In this document: piece after piece, positions 24,461 to 32,661 of the stretch
Layout: each line of letters starts with the position of its first letter
Position numbering within the stretch: the first letter of the stretch is position 1
Assembly: GCA_938030705.1 (NCBI GenBank)
Contig: CALHIR010000029.1
Location: forward strand, 1-43,502
Origin: Candidatus Poseidoniaceae archaeon
GTDB taxonomy: Archaea > Thermoplasmatota > Poseidoniia > Poseidoniales > Poseidoniaceae
DNA: 43,502 bases
Direction of reading: 5' to 3'
Translations under genes and position numbers: made by a program
Notes under the pieces: model-generated
What the model was told of the DNA's origin: nothing
What the model saw: only the letters and a program-made list of their open reading frames with translations
Databases searched by the model: none

Positions 24461-27136
24461 ATGCGTTTCAAGGCGTTTCTCACTGGTTTGGCCGCCTGCA
24501 TGCTCCTTTTGTTTCCATTCTCCGCAGTTGAGTGGCAACCGCAATCCAGCCTCGAAGATTTCCCACCCGTTCACCTCAATTCGGAGGTGAACGAAAGCGG
24601 TTGGCTGGCCAGTGCTGGCGGTTCAAGTTACGAACGCATCCGAGGCATGGTTCCCCTTTCCAATGGAAGCATGATCGTTGGTGGTATGTTTGAGCAGAAC
24701 ATTGATTTTGATGGCGACGTCATTGGCTTTACGAGCAATGACTCCTCTTTTGGCATTGATTTCTTTCTCGCGTGGCTGGATGAAAACGGCACCTGGACCA
24801 ACACCATGTCCGGAAGCAGCACCGGACTGGACGGTATTGATGCCATGGGTCGGCTCAGTGATGGGACCGTACTGGTAGCCGGTACCTTTTGTGGCATGAC
24901 CAAAGGCGACCCGTGCAACATGACATTGGGAGGATTGGAGCCGTTGAACAAAAGCGCCGACGACCATGAAAACGCAGTATTTTTGGCAGCGATGAACACG
25001 TTTGGTGAATGGATATGGGGCACTTCGTTATCCAACCCGTTCCAGATTTCCATCATTGACCTGATGGTACTTTCAAACGACCAGATTCACCTTGCAGTTC
25101 TCCATCGGGATTCGCTCGCCGCGGGTGATGAATTGGCCCCCGGAAGCATTTCAGAAGATTCCATCGCCATCCTTGTCCTCAATGAAAACGGCGAACATTT
25201 GCGCATGAACACCGTCTTCTCAAGTGAAAACTTGGAGGCGACCGGTTCGCTTTGTCAAGATGGTTTTGGACAAACTTACCTCGCCACCACCTTCGTGGAT
25301 TGGGTCAGTTTTGGTGACCACGCCTTGACCACTGCGGGCGGCTCCAACATCGCGATTGGGCAGTACAACTCGGGAGGTTGGTTGTGGGCGTCGGGTGCTG
25401 GAGGCCCCAGTGATGCATCCGTAGCCGATTGCGCCGGCCGATCAGAAGGCGGCGTGGCCATCGTCGGAGATTTCCTGCAAAACATGTCCTTCGGCAACAT
25501 CGAGGTGGCTCCCTCCGTTTGGATTGATTTCTACGAAGCCCACATTTCATCCAACGGCACGTGGTTGCACGCCACTGGATTTGGTGGTGTCGGCGCAGAC
25601 CATGCCGTCGGCCTTCATTTGACCGAACAAGGCGATTCCATCGTGGTCGGGAAATCCACCGGTTCCTTGACTTTAGGCGAGTTCGTCTTGGACGATATTG
25701 ACGGCATCAACAATGGCAACCACCACGACGTCTTCCTTGGACAGCGACAAGCCAACGGGGATTGGGACTGGGCTATTTCCGCCGGAGGCCAGGGCGATGA
25801 CCTCCCTGACCTTCTCAGCATGAGCGCCTTCGGTTCTCCGATCGTGTCGTTCGTCTCCAACGGCGACGGGATGTTTGGTACCCATGACTTCGTCCAGCGT
25901 CAGCAATACGACATGGGGTTGTGGTTGTACGAAACCGATTTGGATCTTGACGGGGTTCTCGACGGCGTGGATAATTGTCCCAAACTGGCCAACAGCGACC
26001 AAGCCAACCTGGATTACGACGCGTTCGGCGATGTCTGCGATGACGACATCGACGGAGATAGCGTGTTCAATGGGGATGACGAATGTCCGGTTGGCGACAT
26101 GGGGTGGGCTGCCAACAGCGCCTCCGACCACGACGGTGATGGTTGCAGGGATTTGACCGAAGACTTGGACGACGATGAAGACGGCGTATTCGATGAATTT
26201 GATCTCTGTCCGAAAGGACCTGTTGGGTGGGTATCCACCGAAGAGAACGACATTGAGGGGGACGGTTGTTCGGACGAAGACAACGATAACGACGGTTTTG
26301 TTGACCAAGCAGACAACTGCCCAACCATGGCCAACCCCACGCAAGCCGACCTCGATAACGACGGCGTTGGTGATGCTTGCGACGTGGACAAAGACGGCGA
26401 CGGCATCTCCATTCCCGACGATAACTGCCCGAACGACATCGATTCATGGATTTCATTCAGTTGGAACGATTACGACAGCGATGGCTGCTTGGACGAAGAA
26501 AGCGATGATGATGATGACGATGATGCAGTGGTCGATGTGAACGACGCATGCCCTCTGGGTGCGAAAAACTGGGGCGATGATGCTGCGAACGTGGACCACG
26601 ACAGCGATGGATGTCACGACGAATTGGAAGACGACGATGATGACCAAGACGGCATCAACGACTCCCTTGACCGATGCCCAAGAGGACTCATCGGTGCAGC
26701 ACAGGCCGGACAGGACTACGACGGCGACGGATGCATCGATGCTGTTGAAGACGACGATGACGACCAGGACGGTGTGCTTGACCCGCTCGATCGATGTGCA
26801 AACACGGACCCTTCAGAACAAGTGTCCTCCGACGGTTGCAGTCAGTACCAACTGGACGACGATAGAGACGGCGTCTTCAACGCTTATGACTTCTGTTTGG
26901 ATTCCCCACTCAACGCCGTGGTCGACGAACGTGGTTGTGGAACTGAAGCCTTGGCCCCATCGGGTGAAACGGACAGCGGAGGCATCGGCTTGGCAGGCAT
27001 GGTCTTCATGGCGACAGGAGCCATTGTTCTCTACGCCATCTACCTGAGCAATAAGCGACCGGGGCCTCCACTCCCAAAAACTCCGGTTGGATTTGAAACG
27101 CCACCTCCCCGTCCAGCTATGGATGAAGAGGAATGA
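24461..27136 (+). CDS. Secreted, membrane-anchored protein with beta-propeller-like N half and thrombospondin type 3 repeats
   Basis: The 891-residue protein starts with a clear signal peptide (MRFKAFLTGLAACMLLLF). The upstream in-frame ATG at 24437 would bury it, and a TATA-like TTCTTATG sits 25 bases before 24461. Residues 45-490 contain repeated blocks of the type 'G-x-x-x-L-x-DG-x-x-V-x-G-x-F' (for example MVPLSNGSMIVGGMF, MGRLSDGTVLVAGTF, AGRSEGGVAIVGDF), suggesting a beta-propeller. Residues 493-827 hold thrombospondin type 3-like calcium-binding repeats (D-x-D-x-DG...DNCP), with longer Trp-Gly/Cys-containing spacers and acidic runs. A transmembrane helix at about 842-863 and a Pro-rich cytoplasmic tail anchor it. 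Its role is probably adhesion, envelope structure or polymer binding, by analogy only. Confidence 0.85.
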   Translation: MRFKAFLTGLAACMLLLFPFSAVEWQPQSSLEDFPPVHLNSEVNESGWLASAGGSSYERIRGMVPLSNGSMIVGGMFEQNIDFDGDVIGFTSNDSSFGIDFFLAWLDENGTWTNTMSGSSTGLDGIDAMGRLSDGTVLVAGTFCGMTKGDPCNMTLGGLEPLNKSADDHENAVFLAAMNTFGEWIWGTSLSNPFQISIIDLMVLSNDQIHLAVLHRDSLAAGDELAPGSISEDSIAILVLNENGEHLRMNTVFSSENLEATGSLCQDGFGQTYLATTFVDWVSFGDHALTTAGGSNIAIGQYNSGGWLWASGAGGPSDASVADCAGRSEGGVAIVGDFLQNMSFGNIEVAPSVWIDFYEAHISSNGTWLHATGFGGVGADHAVGLHLTEQGDSIVVGKSTGSLTLGEFVLDDIDGINNGNHHDVFLGQRQANGDWDWAISAGGQGDDLPDLLSMSAFGSPIVSFVSNGDGMFGTHDFVQRQQYDMGLWLYETDLDLDGVLDGVDNCPKLANSDQANLDYDAFGDVCDDDIDGDSVFNGDDECPVGDMGWAANSASDHDGDGCRDLTEDLDDDEDGVFDEFDLCPKGPVGWVSTEENDIEGDGCSDEDNDNDGFVDQADNCPTMANPTQADLDNDGVGDACDVDKDGDGISIPDDNCPNDIDSWISFSWNDYDSDGCLDEESDDDDDDDAVVDVNDACPLGAKNWGDDAANVDHDSDGCHDELEDDDDDQDGINDSLDRCPRGLIGAAQAGQDYDGDGCIDAVEDDDDDQDGVLDPLDRCANTDPSEQVSSDGCSQYQLDDDRDGVFNAYDFCLDSPLNAVVDERGCGTEALAPSGETDSGGIGLAGMVFMATGAIVLYAIYLSNKRPGPPLPKTPVGFETPPPRPAMDEEE
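25936..26950 (+). repeat. Thrombospondin type 3 repeat-coding array (surface protein 1)
   Basis: Coding repeats rich in GAC/GAT that translate to about eight D-x-D-x-DG units with paired Cys and long spacers, including a stretch of seven consecutive Asp codons near 26507-26527. Confidence 0.7.
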
Positions 27137-29962
27137 TCACGCATAGACGACGGCCGGCGACAGCGGCATGGCCGAAGCGGCCCGACCGGTATCGTCGTCT
27201 TCGCTTTCTCCGAGGACAATGTGAACTTCCGTCAGTTGGAGTTCATCGGCGATAAAAGCTGAGGCCGCCGAGAGAACCGACGCTTCGTCCATGGCTGAAC
27301 AAATGACGTCTCTCGAAGCATCGTCCCACTTGAAGACTTGTGGAAGCATTTTCTTACCCCAGAAGCCCATCATCTCGCCCTTGCGCTCCCCTTGAGCCAG
27401 CGGTAGTTGCTGGAGGACGGGGATGAATTGTTTTGGATGACCGCCTTCGCTGATGAAGGACAGGGCAGCCACCGCCATGTCTCGCTTCCACGGGGGAGAG
27501 ACCACGAAGGTGGCCTTGCTCGCCGGAGCCCCGAGGTGGCGCTCAGCGACGTTTCGAACCTTACGAGCCTGGTCGAGGAGGTCACGAATATACTGTTCAC
27601 CGGACAGGGTCAACTGTTGGGCCTCACTGAGCGGTTCGGGGAGGTTGAGGGTGCTTCCAGCCACCAGACCGGAAGTTGAAGCGAACGACGCCCACCACTC
27701 TTCGGCCAAGTGAGGTGTTGAAACCGAGACCATTTGCGCCCACAACGGCAGCCAGCGTTCGGCGACGGCGAGGTTGCCACCGCCTCTACGGACGTACCAG
27801 TTGATGTCCTTGATGACGTCGTAATGCGACAATTCAACCGCTCGGCGAAGGTCGTACGTTTCCATGGCCGTACGGAACTCATGAAGTCGTTGGGTGAAGC
27901 GTGCCTCCAACCAGTCGTCCATTGGTGAGGGGCCTACTGACCAACTCATGAGTTGCTCCGGCATCGTTCGCATTTGCATCATCACGCGATGGTTGGCATC
28001 AAGGGCAGCATCCGACCAATCCATGCCCGCCGTGGGGTTGGCAGCAAAGAGAATGAACAGACGTACGGTATCGGCACCGAAGCGGTGAATCATGTCCTCG
28101 GGCGACACCGTATTACCGAGCGATTTGCTCATTTTTGCGGAGCGTGAGCCTAATTCTCCACCGCAATGGGGACAGGGAGAGCCTTCGTGGGCCGTTGAGA
28201 GCGTGACGCCGCAGGATGCGCAAAATGGAGCCGATTTGTTGACCATTCCCTGGCACAGAAGTTCGTTGAACGGCTCGTCAATGCTGGTGAGTCCCAGATC
28301 GCGCAAAGCCTTGGTCATAAAGCGGGCATAGATGAGGTGCATTTGTGCGTGTTCGATACCGCCGCAATAGAAATCAACCTGCATCCAGTGGTCGGCAATT
28401 TGCTTGGCAAAGGGTTCATGGTCGTTGAGCGCATCGGTGTAGCGCAAGAAATACCAGGATGAATCCATGAAGGTGTCCATGGTATCGGTCTCACGTCGCC
28501 CCTCGCCGCCACAGGTTGGGCAGGGCACGTTGAGGAAGGATTCCGAAGTTTCCAGCGGGTTTCCGTGCCCAAACAGGACGTCTCGGGGAAGTTCAACGGG
28601 CAAATCCTTCTCCGGAACAGGGACGATGCCGCACGAAGCACAATGAATGGCGGGAATCGGCGTGCCCCAGTACCGTTGACGAGAGACCAGCCAGGGTCGG
28701 ATTTTCCAATTGATGGTCTGGTGGCCTCGTCCTTTGGCTTCCAAGGCCTGACAGACGGCGGCCTTGGCTTCTGAGCCGTACAGCCCGTCAAAGCCTTCCA
28801 TGGGGCTGTTGACCATCCAACCGAGTTCAACTTCGGCCTTCTTCATGGGCGCCGACGAGTCCCCCTCTTCCGACATCACCAAGACGCGATGGATGGGGAT
28901 ATCGTATTGTTGAGCGAAATCGAAATCGCGTTCGTCATGGGCAGGAACCGCCATGACGGCTCCTGTTCCGTAGGTGGCGATGACGAAATTTCCGAACCAA
29001 ATGGGCACGTGCTCACCGGTCAATGGATGAATGGCATACCGCCCGGAAAAGACACCGTTCTTCTTGTTCATGTTCTTGATTCGGTCGAACTCGGACATGG
29101 CCGATACCTCGTCGTACAACACCCTCCAAGCATCTTCGTAGGGTGTACCCGCCACCAATGAAGGCGCGAGAGGATGCTCGGGTGCGAGGGTGACGAACGT
29201 AGCCCCAAAGAGCGTATCCGGCCGGGTCGTGAACACTTCGATGTCGTCATCGGCGTCGACGACGCCGAACAAAATGTTGGCGCCTTCAGACCGACCGAGC
29301 CAGTCCTGTTGAAGCGATTTGACGTTCTCGGGGAAATTGATGGTCTCCAGACCGTCGTGCAGTTCTTGGCAATACGCGGGAAGGTTGAGGAACCACTGGC
29401 TCATTTCCTTTTGGATGACAGGGCCGTTGCATCGCCAGCAACGTCCTGCTTTCACCTGCTCGTTTGCGAGCACGGTGGCGCAGGTGTTACACCAGTTCAC
29501 CGGAGCGAACTCTCGCGTAGCCAGTCCATTTTCCATAAATTTCGTGAAGAACCATTGGTTCCATTTGTAGTACTTCGGGTCGTGACTCTTGAGGGTGCGG
29601 CGCCAATCATAGGAGAACCCCATACGCTTGATTTGGGCGGTGATGGACGCCATGTTGCGTTCGGTGATCTCGTGGGGATGGGCGCCCTCAGAAATCGCTG
29701 CGTTCTCTGCCGGCATACCAAAGGAATCGAAGCCCATGGGGTAGAGGACGTCAAAACCCATCATGCGCTTAAATCGGGCGACTGCATCGCCAATCGAGTA
29801 ATTTCGCACGTGGCCCATGTGCATTTTCCCCGAGGGATAGGGGTACATCTCCAAGCAGTAGAACTTGGGTCGGTCGCTGTGAATGTCAGCATGGAAAAGT
29901 CCAGCCTCATCCCATGATTTCTGCCAACCAACCTCGTCAACGGGGGTCGTTTCGGCTGACAT
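27137..29962 (-). CDS. leuS: Leucyl-tRNA synthetase, bacterial type
   Basis: Charges tRNA-Leu with leucine. The class I HIGH motif appears as HMGH (residues 48-51) within YPYPSGKMHMGHVRNYSIGD, and KMSKSLGN lies near residue 610. The zinc-1 domain has CNTC...CWRC, and the CP1 editing domain shows TTRPDTLFGATF and YGTGAVMAVPAHDERDFDF, so editing looks intact. A second Cys set (CASC...CPHC) precedes KMSKS. The PYPSG..HMGHVRNY form, the overall order and the length of 941 residues are those of bacterial LeuRS; archaeal LeuRS has a different N terminus and editing-domain placement. It lies 85 bases after a membrane regulator gene on the same strand, and ends just after the convergent surface-protein gene. 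Horizontal acquisition is likely. Confidence 0.95.
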   Translation of the reverse strand: MSAETTPVDEVGWQKSWDEAGLFHADIHSDRPKFYCLEMYPYPSGKMHMGHVRNYSIGDAVARFKRMMGFDVLYPMGFDSFGMPAENAAISEGAHPHEITERNMASITAQIKRMGFSYDWRRTLKSHDPKYYKWNQWFFTKFMENGLATREFAPVNWCNTCATVLANEQVKAGRCWRCNGPVIQKEMSQWFLNLPAYCQELHDGLETINFPENVKSLQQDWLGRSEGANILFGVVDADDDIEVFTTRPDTLFGATFVTLAPEHPLAPSLVAGTPYEDAWRVLYDEVSAMSEFDRIKNMNKKNGVFSGRYAIHPLTGEHVPIWFGNFVIATYGTGAVMAVPAHDERDFDFAQQYDIPIHRVLVMSEEGDSSAPMKKAEVELGWMVNSPMEGFDGLYGSEAKAAVCQALEAKGRGHQTINWKIRPWLVSRQRYWGTPIPAIHCASCGIVPVPEKDLPVELPRDVLFGHGNPLETSESFLNVPCPTCGGEGRRETDTMDTFMDSSWYFLRYTDALNDHEPFAKQIADHWMQVDFYCGGIEHAQMHLIYARFMTKALRDLGLTSIDEPFNELLCQGMVNKSAPFCASCGVTLSTAHEGSPCPHCGGELGSRSAKMSKSLGNTVSPEDMIHRFGADTVRLFILFAANPTAGMDWSDAALDANHRVMMQMRTMPEQLMSWSVGPSPMDDWLEARFTQRLHEFRTAMETYDLRRAVELSHYDVIKDINWYVRRGGGNLAVAERWLPLWAQMVSVSTPHLAEEWWASFASTSGLVAGSTLNLPEPLSEAQQLTLSGEQYIRDLLDQARKVRNVAERHLGAPASKATFVVSPPWKRDMAVAALSFISEGGHPKQFIPVLQQLPLAQGERKGEMMGFWGKKMLPQVFKWDDASRDVICSAMDEASVLSAASAFIADELQLTEVHIVLGESEDDDTGRAASAMPLSPAVVYA

Positions 29963-30047
29963 GAGGGTTCACCGTCCACAGGACATGCTACCCGACTCAC
30001 CGACACGCTATGAAATCCACGCCTTAATTGAGACCGAACCCCGCACA

Positions 30048-32603
30048 TCAAAGGGCGTCTTCGTGCGTGAAATCACCGCTGGTTTCCAACAGGAAAATAG
30101 CCTCTCTCGTGAGTTTGTACCGGTTCTTGACGCCCATCTTCCGCCGTTCAACCAACCCGAATTTTTGGAGTGTACGAAGGTGGTGAGAAATCAACTGCTG
30201 GCTTTTCTCCAATCGCTTAGCCAGCTCTGCTTGGGTTGGAAACTGGCCCATGCCACCATCTTGGTCCAAGAGGTTCAGAATCTTCCCCTGAAGGCTGTTC
30301 GGGTCTGGCGAGAGCGGTGGCACAGGGAGGTCCTCCTCTCGGGTGTTGGGGTGGAGTTGGTTGGTCAGCGGGTAGAAACGAACCAGGCGCCCGTCGTTCT
30401 TCCGCCAGACATTTTCCTCCGATTCAAGGATTCTCAAGTGGTGGGTGATTTGGCCGTTGCTCATGTCGAGTGCACTCATGAGCGCACGGAAGTGGCATCC
30501 AGGGTTGGCGGTCAAGTAGCCCATCAATCGACCCCGCTGATAGCGGCCATCCGTGGTTTCGTGGGTTTTGCCCAACAGGCCAAGGAACCACAGACCCGCC
30601 ATCGTGGCAGGAAGGCGAAGGGCTTCGTTGGTGGTCGCCGCCACCACGAACAAGGAGAGAAGAGAAGCCGTCACAACGATCGAAACGACCGCGATGACCG
30701 GGCTTGAAGAGCCGGAAGGTGCCATCTCCTCAATCGGTGCGGCGACCGCAGGTTCTTCTTCGGTCAAGAGGGCCTCTTCCATGCGCACTTCAACCACCTC
30801 AACCGAATCGGCGAGGAATCCAACACAAGCAGGTGAAGGTTCAGCCAGCGTGACGACGTAGAGCCCCTGAACTTCCGAATTCGGAGTCCAAGAGGGCAAG
30901 GTCTTGGCGTTGGAGAGCAGGTGGGTTCCCTCACCGTCATCCATCACAAAACAGGTGCCTTGGTCGGTGGTCAAAGCCGTCCAAGTTCCGAGAAGTTCAA
31001 ATTGCTCGAGAACGGTTTCCTCGGTCGTTTCTTCGATGGTGGCCTCACTGAAGTCTTGAGGCCATGAGAACGGGAGCGTGGTGGTGGTGGTAGCCGTGGA
31101 CAGAACAGTCAGTCGGAGGGTGTATCGGCCATCGGGAATCAACGCCTCTCCGTCCTGAACCATGCTGATGTCGACCGTATCAAATTGCAGCGATTCTCCA
31201 GAGGATGATAAGAGAATCTTGCGCCCGTCGTAGGCGTCACACAAGGTCTGGAAGCGGTGAACGGGCTCGTTATCGTCGTTCAGGAATTCAACTTCAAAGG
31301 TGCAGGGCTGGGCCATTCGCAGGTACTCGTCGCCTTCGCTCGACATCAAGGCGGCAACGCTCATGGTGGTGTCATCGCTCCACGTCATTGCGGCTTCGAA
31401 ATCAACAGAACTGGCCTCAGCACAGGGGTTGGCTTCGATGGACGCGTACTCAACGTGTTGGCTGGCCACCAGGCCGTGTTCCGGCACCTCGGCGATGACC
31501 GTGTACGTACCAGGCTGTGCCTTGCAGCCGTCATCGAGGTAGAAATTCCATTGAGGCAAGGTGAGACGTTCGGGTTCTTCGCCCACGGTCAGTTCCAAAT
31601 CGATTTCCGTGCAGGTCTTTCCGGTTCGTGAATCGAACACGGTTTGTCCGAGGTCGTCGACGATCCACATCTCTGCTTTGCACGACGACGAGAAGTCAAC
31701 CACCGTAGAAGTCTCGACGGCTGATGTGAGAAGGACTTCGCTCAGCAGGATGTCTTCAGGTCCAAACTTTGGGAGTTGGTTTCCACTGACCTCAAGGGCC
31801 ATGCTCACCGTTGGTGCGGCGGTTGAGTCCACCGTGCTTGCCGAAGTGGCGAACGTGAAATCATCGCCCGGGGTGGCGATGGAAACGAAACGCTCCGCGG
31901 GCGCTGTGAACTGCTCAATCAACATGACTTCACCGGGCATGAGCGTATTGATATCGGCAAAACAGCTTGACCCGATGTGCGATGCAGTGTCAATTTGAAT
32001 TTCGAGCAAGCAAACCGGTTGGAGGGACAAATCAACGGTTGAGGCCGTTGGATTGTAGAGGTTGACCATGTAAACCACGGGCCCTTCCGAATTCGCTCGT
32101 TGCGTTGATTCCACGGTATAGGTCAAGGCTTCGGGAAGAGCAACTGGCGTCTGAACGGTCGCCTCAAGAACAGCGGTCAAGCCGCTGGAGTGAAGCAATT
32201 CAACGCTGTACGTGCCGCTTTCAAGCCATTCCCCATCGGTATCTTTCATGGGCCACGCAACGGGTTCAAACTCCATTTGCTCGCCAGCAAACAGGTCCAG
32301 CCCTTGCTCCCGAATCGGGCAAGCATCTGAGCCGTTGACGACCATCACGCCGGAAGCATTGTAGACGTTGTAAACAAAAGAGCAGGCTGGATTCACGGTC
32401 AGGGAGACATCGGGGCCGTTGTTCACCAAGGTTGGCGTCAGTACAAGCGGATGTTCAGGGGAATACCACGGGGTTTCCACCGGCGTTTCCTCAACGATAA
32501 CGAGCGTGACATTGCCCGTTTCTGCCGAAACCATGCCGATGAAGAGCGAGGTGAGTAACACCCCCGCCAACACCAACAATCGGCCTGTCGGCTTCTCGCC
32601 CAT
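30048..32603 (-). CDS. Membrane-bound transcription regulator: secreted beta repeats, transmembrane helices, two winged-helix domains
   Basis: An 851-residue one-component regulator-like protein. Residues 8-27 are a signal peptide. Residues 28-630 are extracytoplasmic and contain about four tandem beta-sandwich-type repeats. Each has a pair of Cys and a G-x-Y-x-V-like closing strand (GTYSVELL, GTYTVIAEV, GRYTLRLTV), vaguely like BsuPI-type domains. Two hydrophobic helices lie near 633-655 and 662-682. The cytoplasmic end has two winged helices: about 690-750 (GCHFRALMSALDMSNGQITH, with a wing ending RLVRFYPL) and 775-845 (PTQAELAKRLEKSQQLISHH, RRKMGVKNRYKLT), both ArsR/MarR-like. It probably senses an external signal or stress and binds DNA at the membrane. 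It lies 58 bases downstream of the WD40/thrombospondin gene and is likely co-transcribed with it. Confidence 0.85.
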   Translation of the reverse strand: MGEKPTGRLLVLAGVLLTSLFIGMVSAETGNVTLVIVEETPVETPWYSPEHPLVLTPTLVNNGPDVSLTVNPACSFVYNVYNASGVMVVNGSDACPIREQGLDLFAGEQMEFEPVAWPMKDTDGEWLESGTYSVELLHSSGLTAVLEATVQTPVALPEALTYTVESTQRANSEGPVVYMVNLYNPTASTVDLSLQPVCLLEIQIDTASHIGSSCFADINTLMPGEVMLIEQFTAPAERFVSIATPGDDFTFATSASTVDSTAAPTVSMALEVSGNQLPKFGPEDILLSEVLLTSAVETSTVVDFSSSCKAEMWIVDDLGQTVFDSRTGKTCTEIDLELTVGEEPERLTLPQWNFYLDDGCKAQPGTYTVIAEVPEHGLVASQHVEYASIEANPCAEASSVDFEAAMTWSDDTTMSVAALMSSEGDEYLRMAQPCTFEVEFLNDDNEPVHRFQTLCDAYDGRKILLSSSGESLQFDTVDISMVQDGEALIPDGRYTLRLTVLSTATTTTTLPFSWPQDFSEATIEETTEETVLEQFELLGTWTALTTDQGTCFVMDDGEGTHLLSNAKTLPSWTPNSEVQGLYVVTLAEPSPACVGFLADSVEVVEVRMEEALLTEEEPAVAAPIEEMAPSGSSSPVIAVVSIVVTASLLSLFVVAATTNEALRLPATMAGLWFLGLLGKTHETTDGRYQRGRLMGYLTANPGCHFRALMSALDMSNGQITHHLRILESEENVWRKNDGRLVRFYPLTNQLHPNTREEDLPVPPLSPDPNSLQGKILNLLDQDGGMGQFPTQAELAKRLEKSQQLISHHLRTLQKFGLVERRKMGVKNRYKLTREAIFLLETSGDFTHEDAL

Positions 32604-32615
32604 GTGAAAACATGG
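32600..32615 (-). promoter_or_regulatory. Hairpin overlapping the start codon of the membrane regulator
   Basis: CCATG-TTTTCA-CATGG is a perfect 5-base stem with a 6-base loop; the initiating ATG (32603-32601) lies in its 3' arm. It could lower translation initiation in the RNA. Confidence 0.3.
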
Positions 32616-32661
32616 CCTGTTCTCCTTTGAAAGGTCAGCGGTGCAAAAAATGCGTGAACCC

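Noticed and set aside
29174-29917. 247-codon plus-strand open frame opposite leuS
   Set aside because: Shadow of the leuS gene; no family signature and no promoter or ribosome-binding site.
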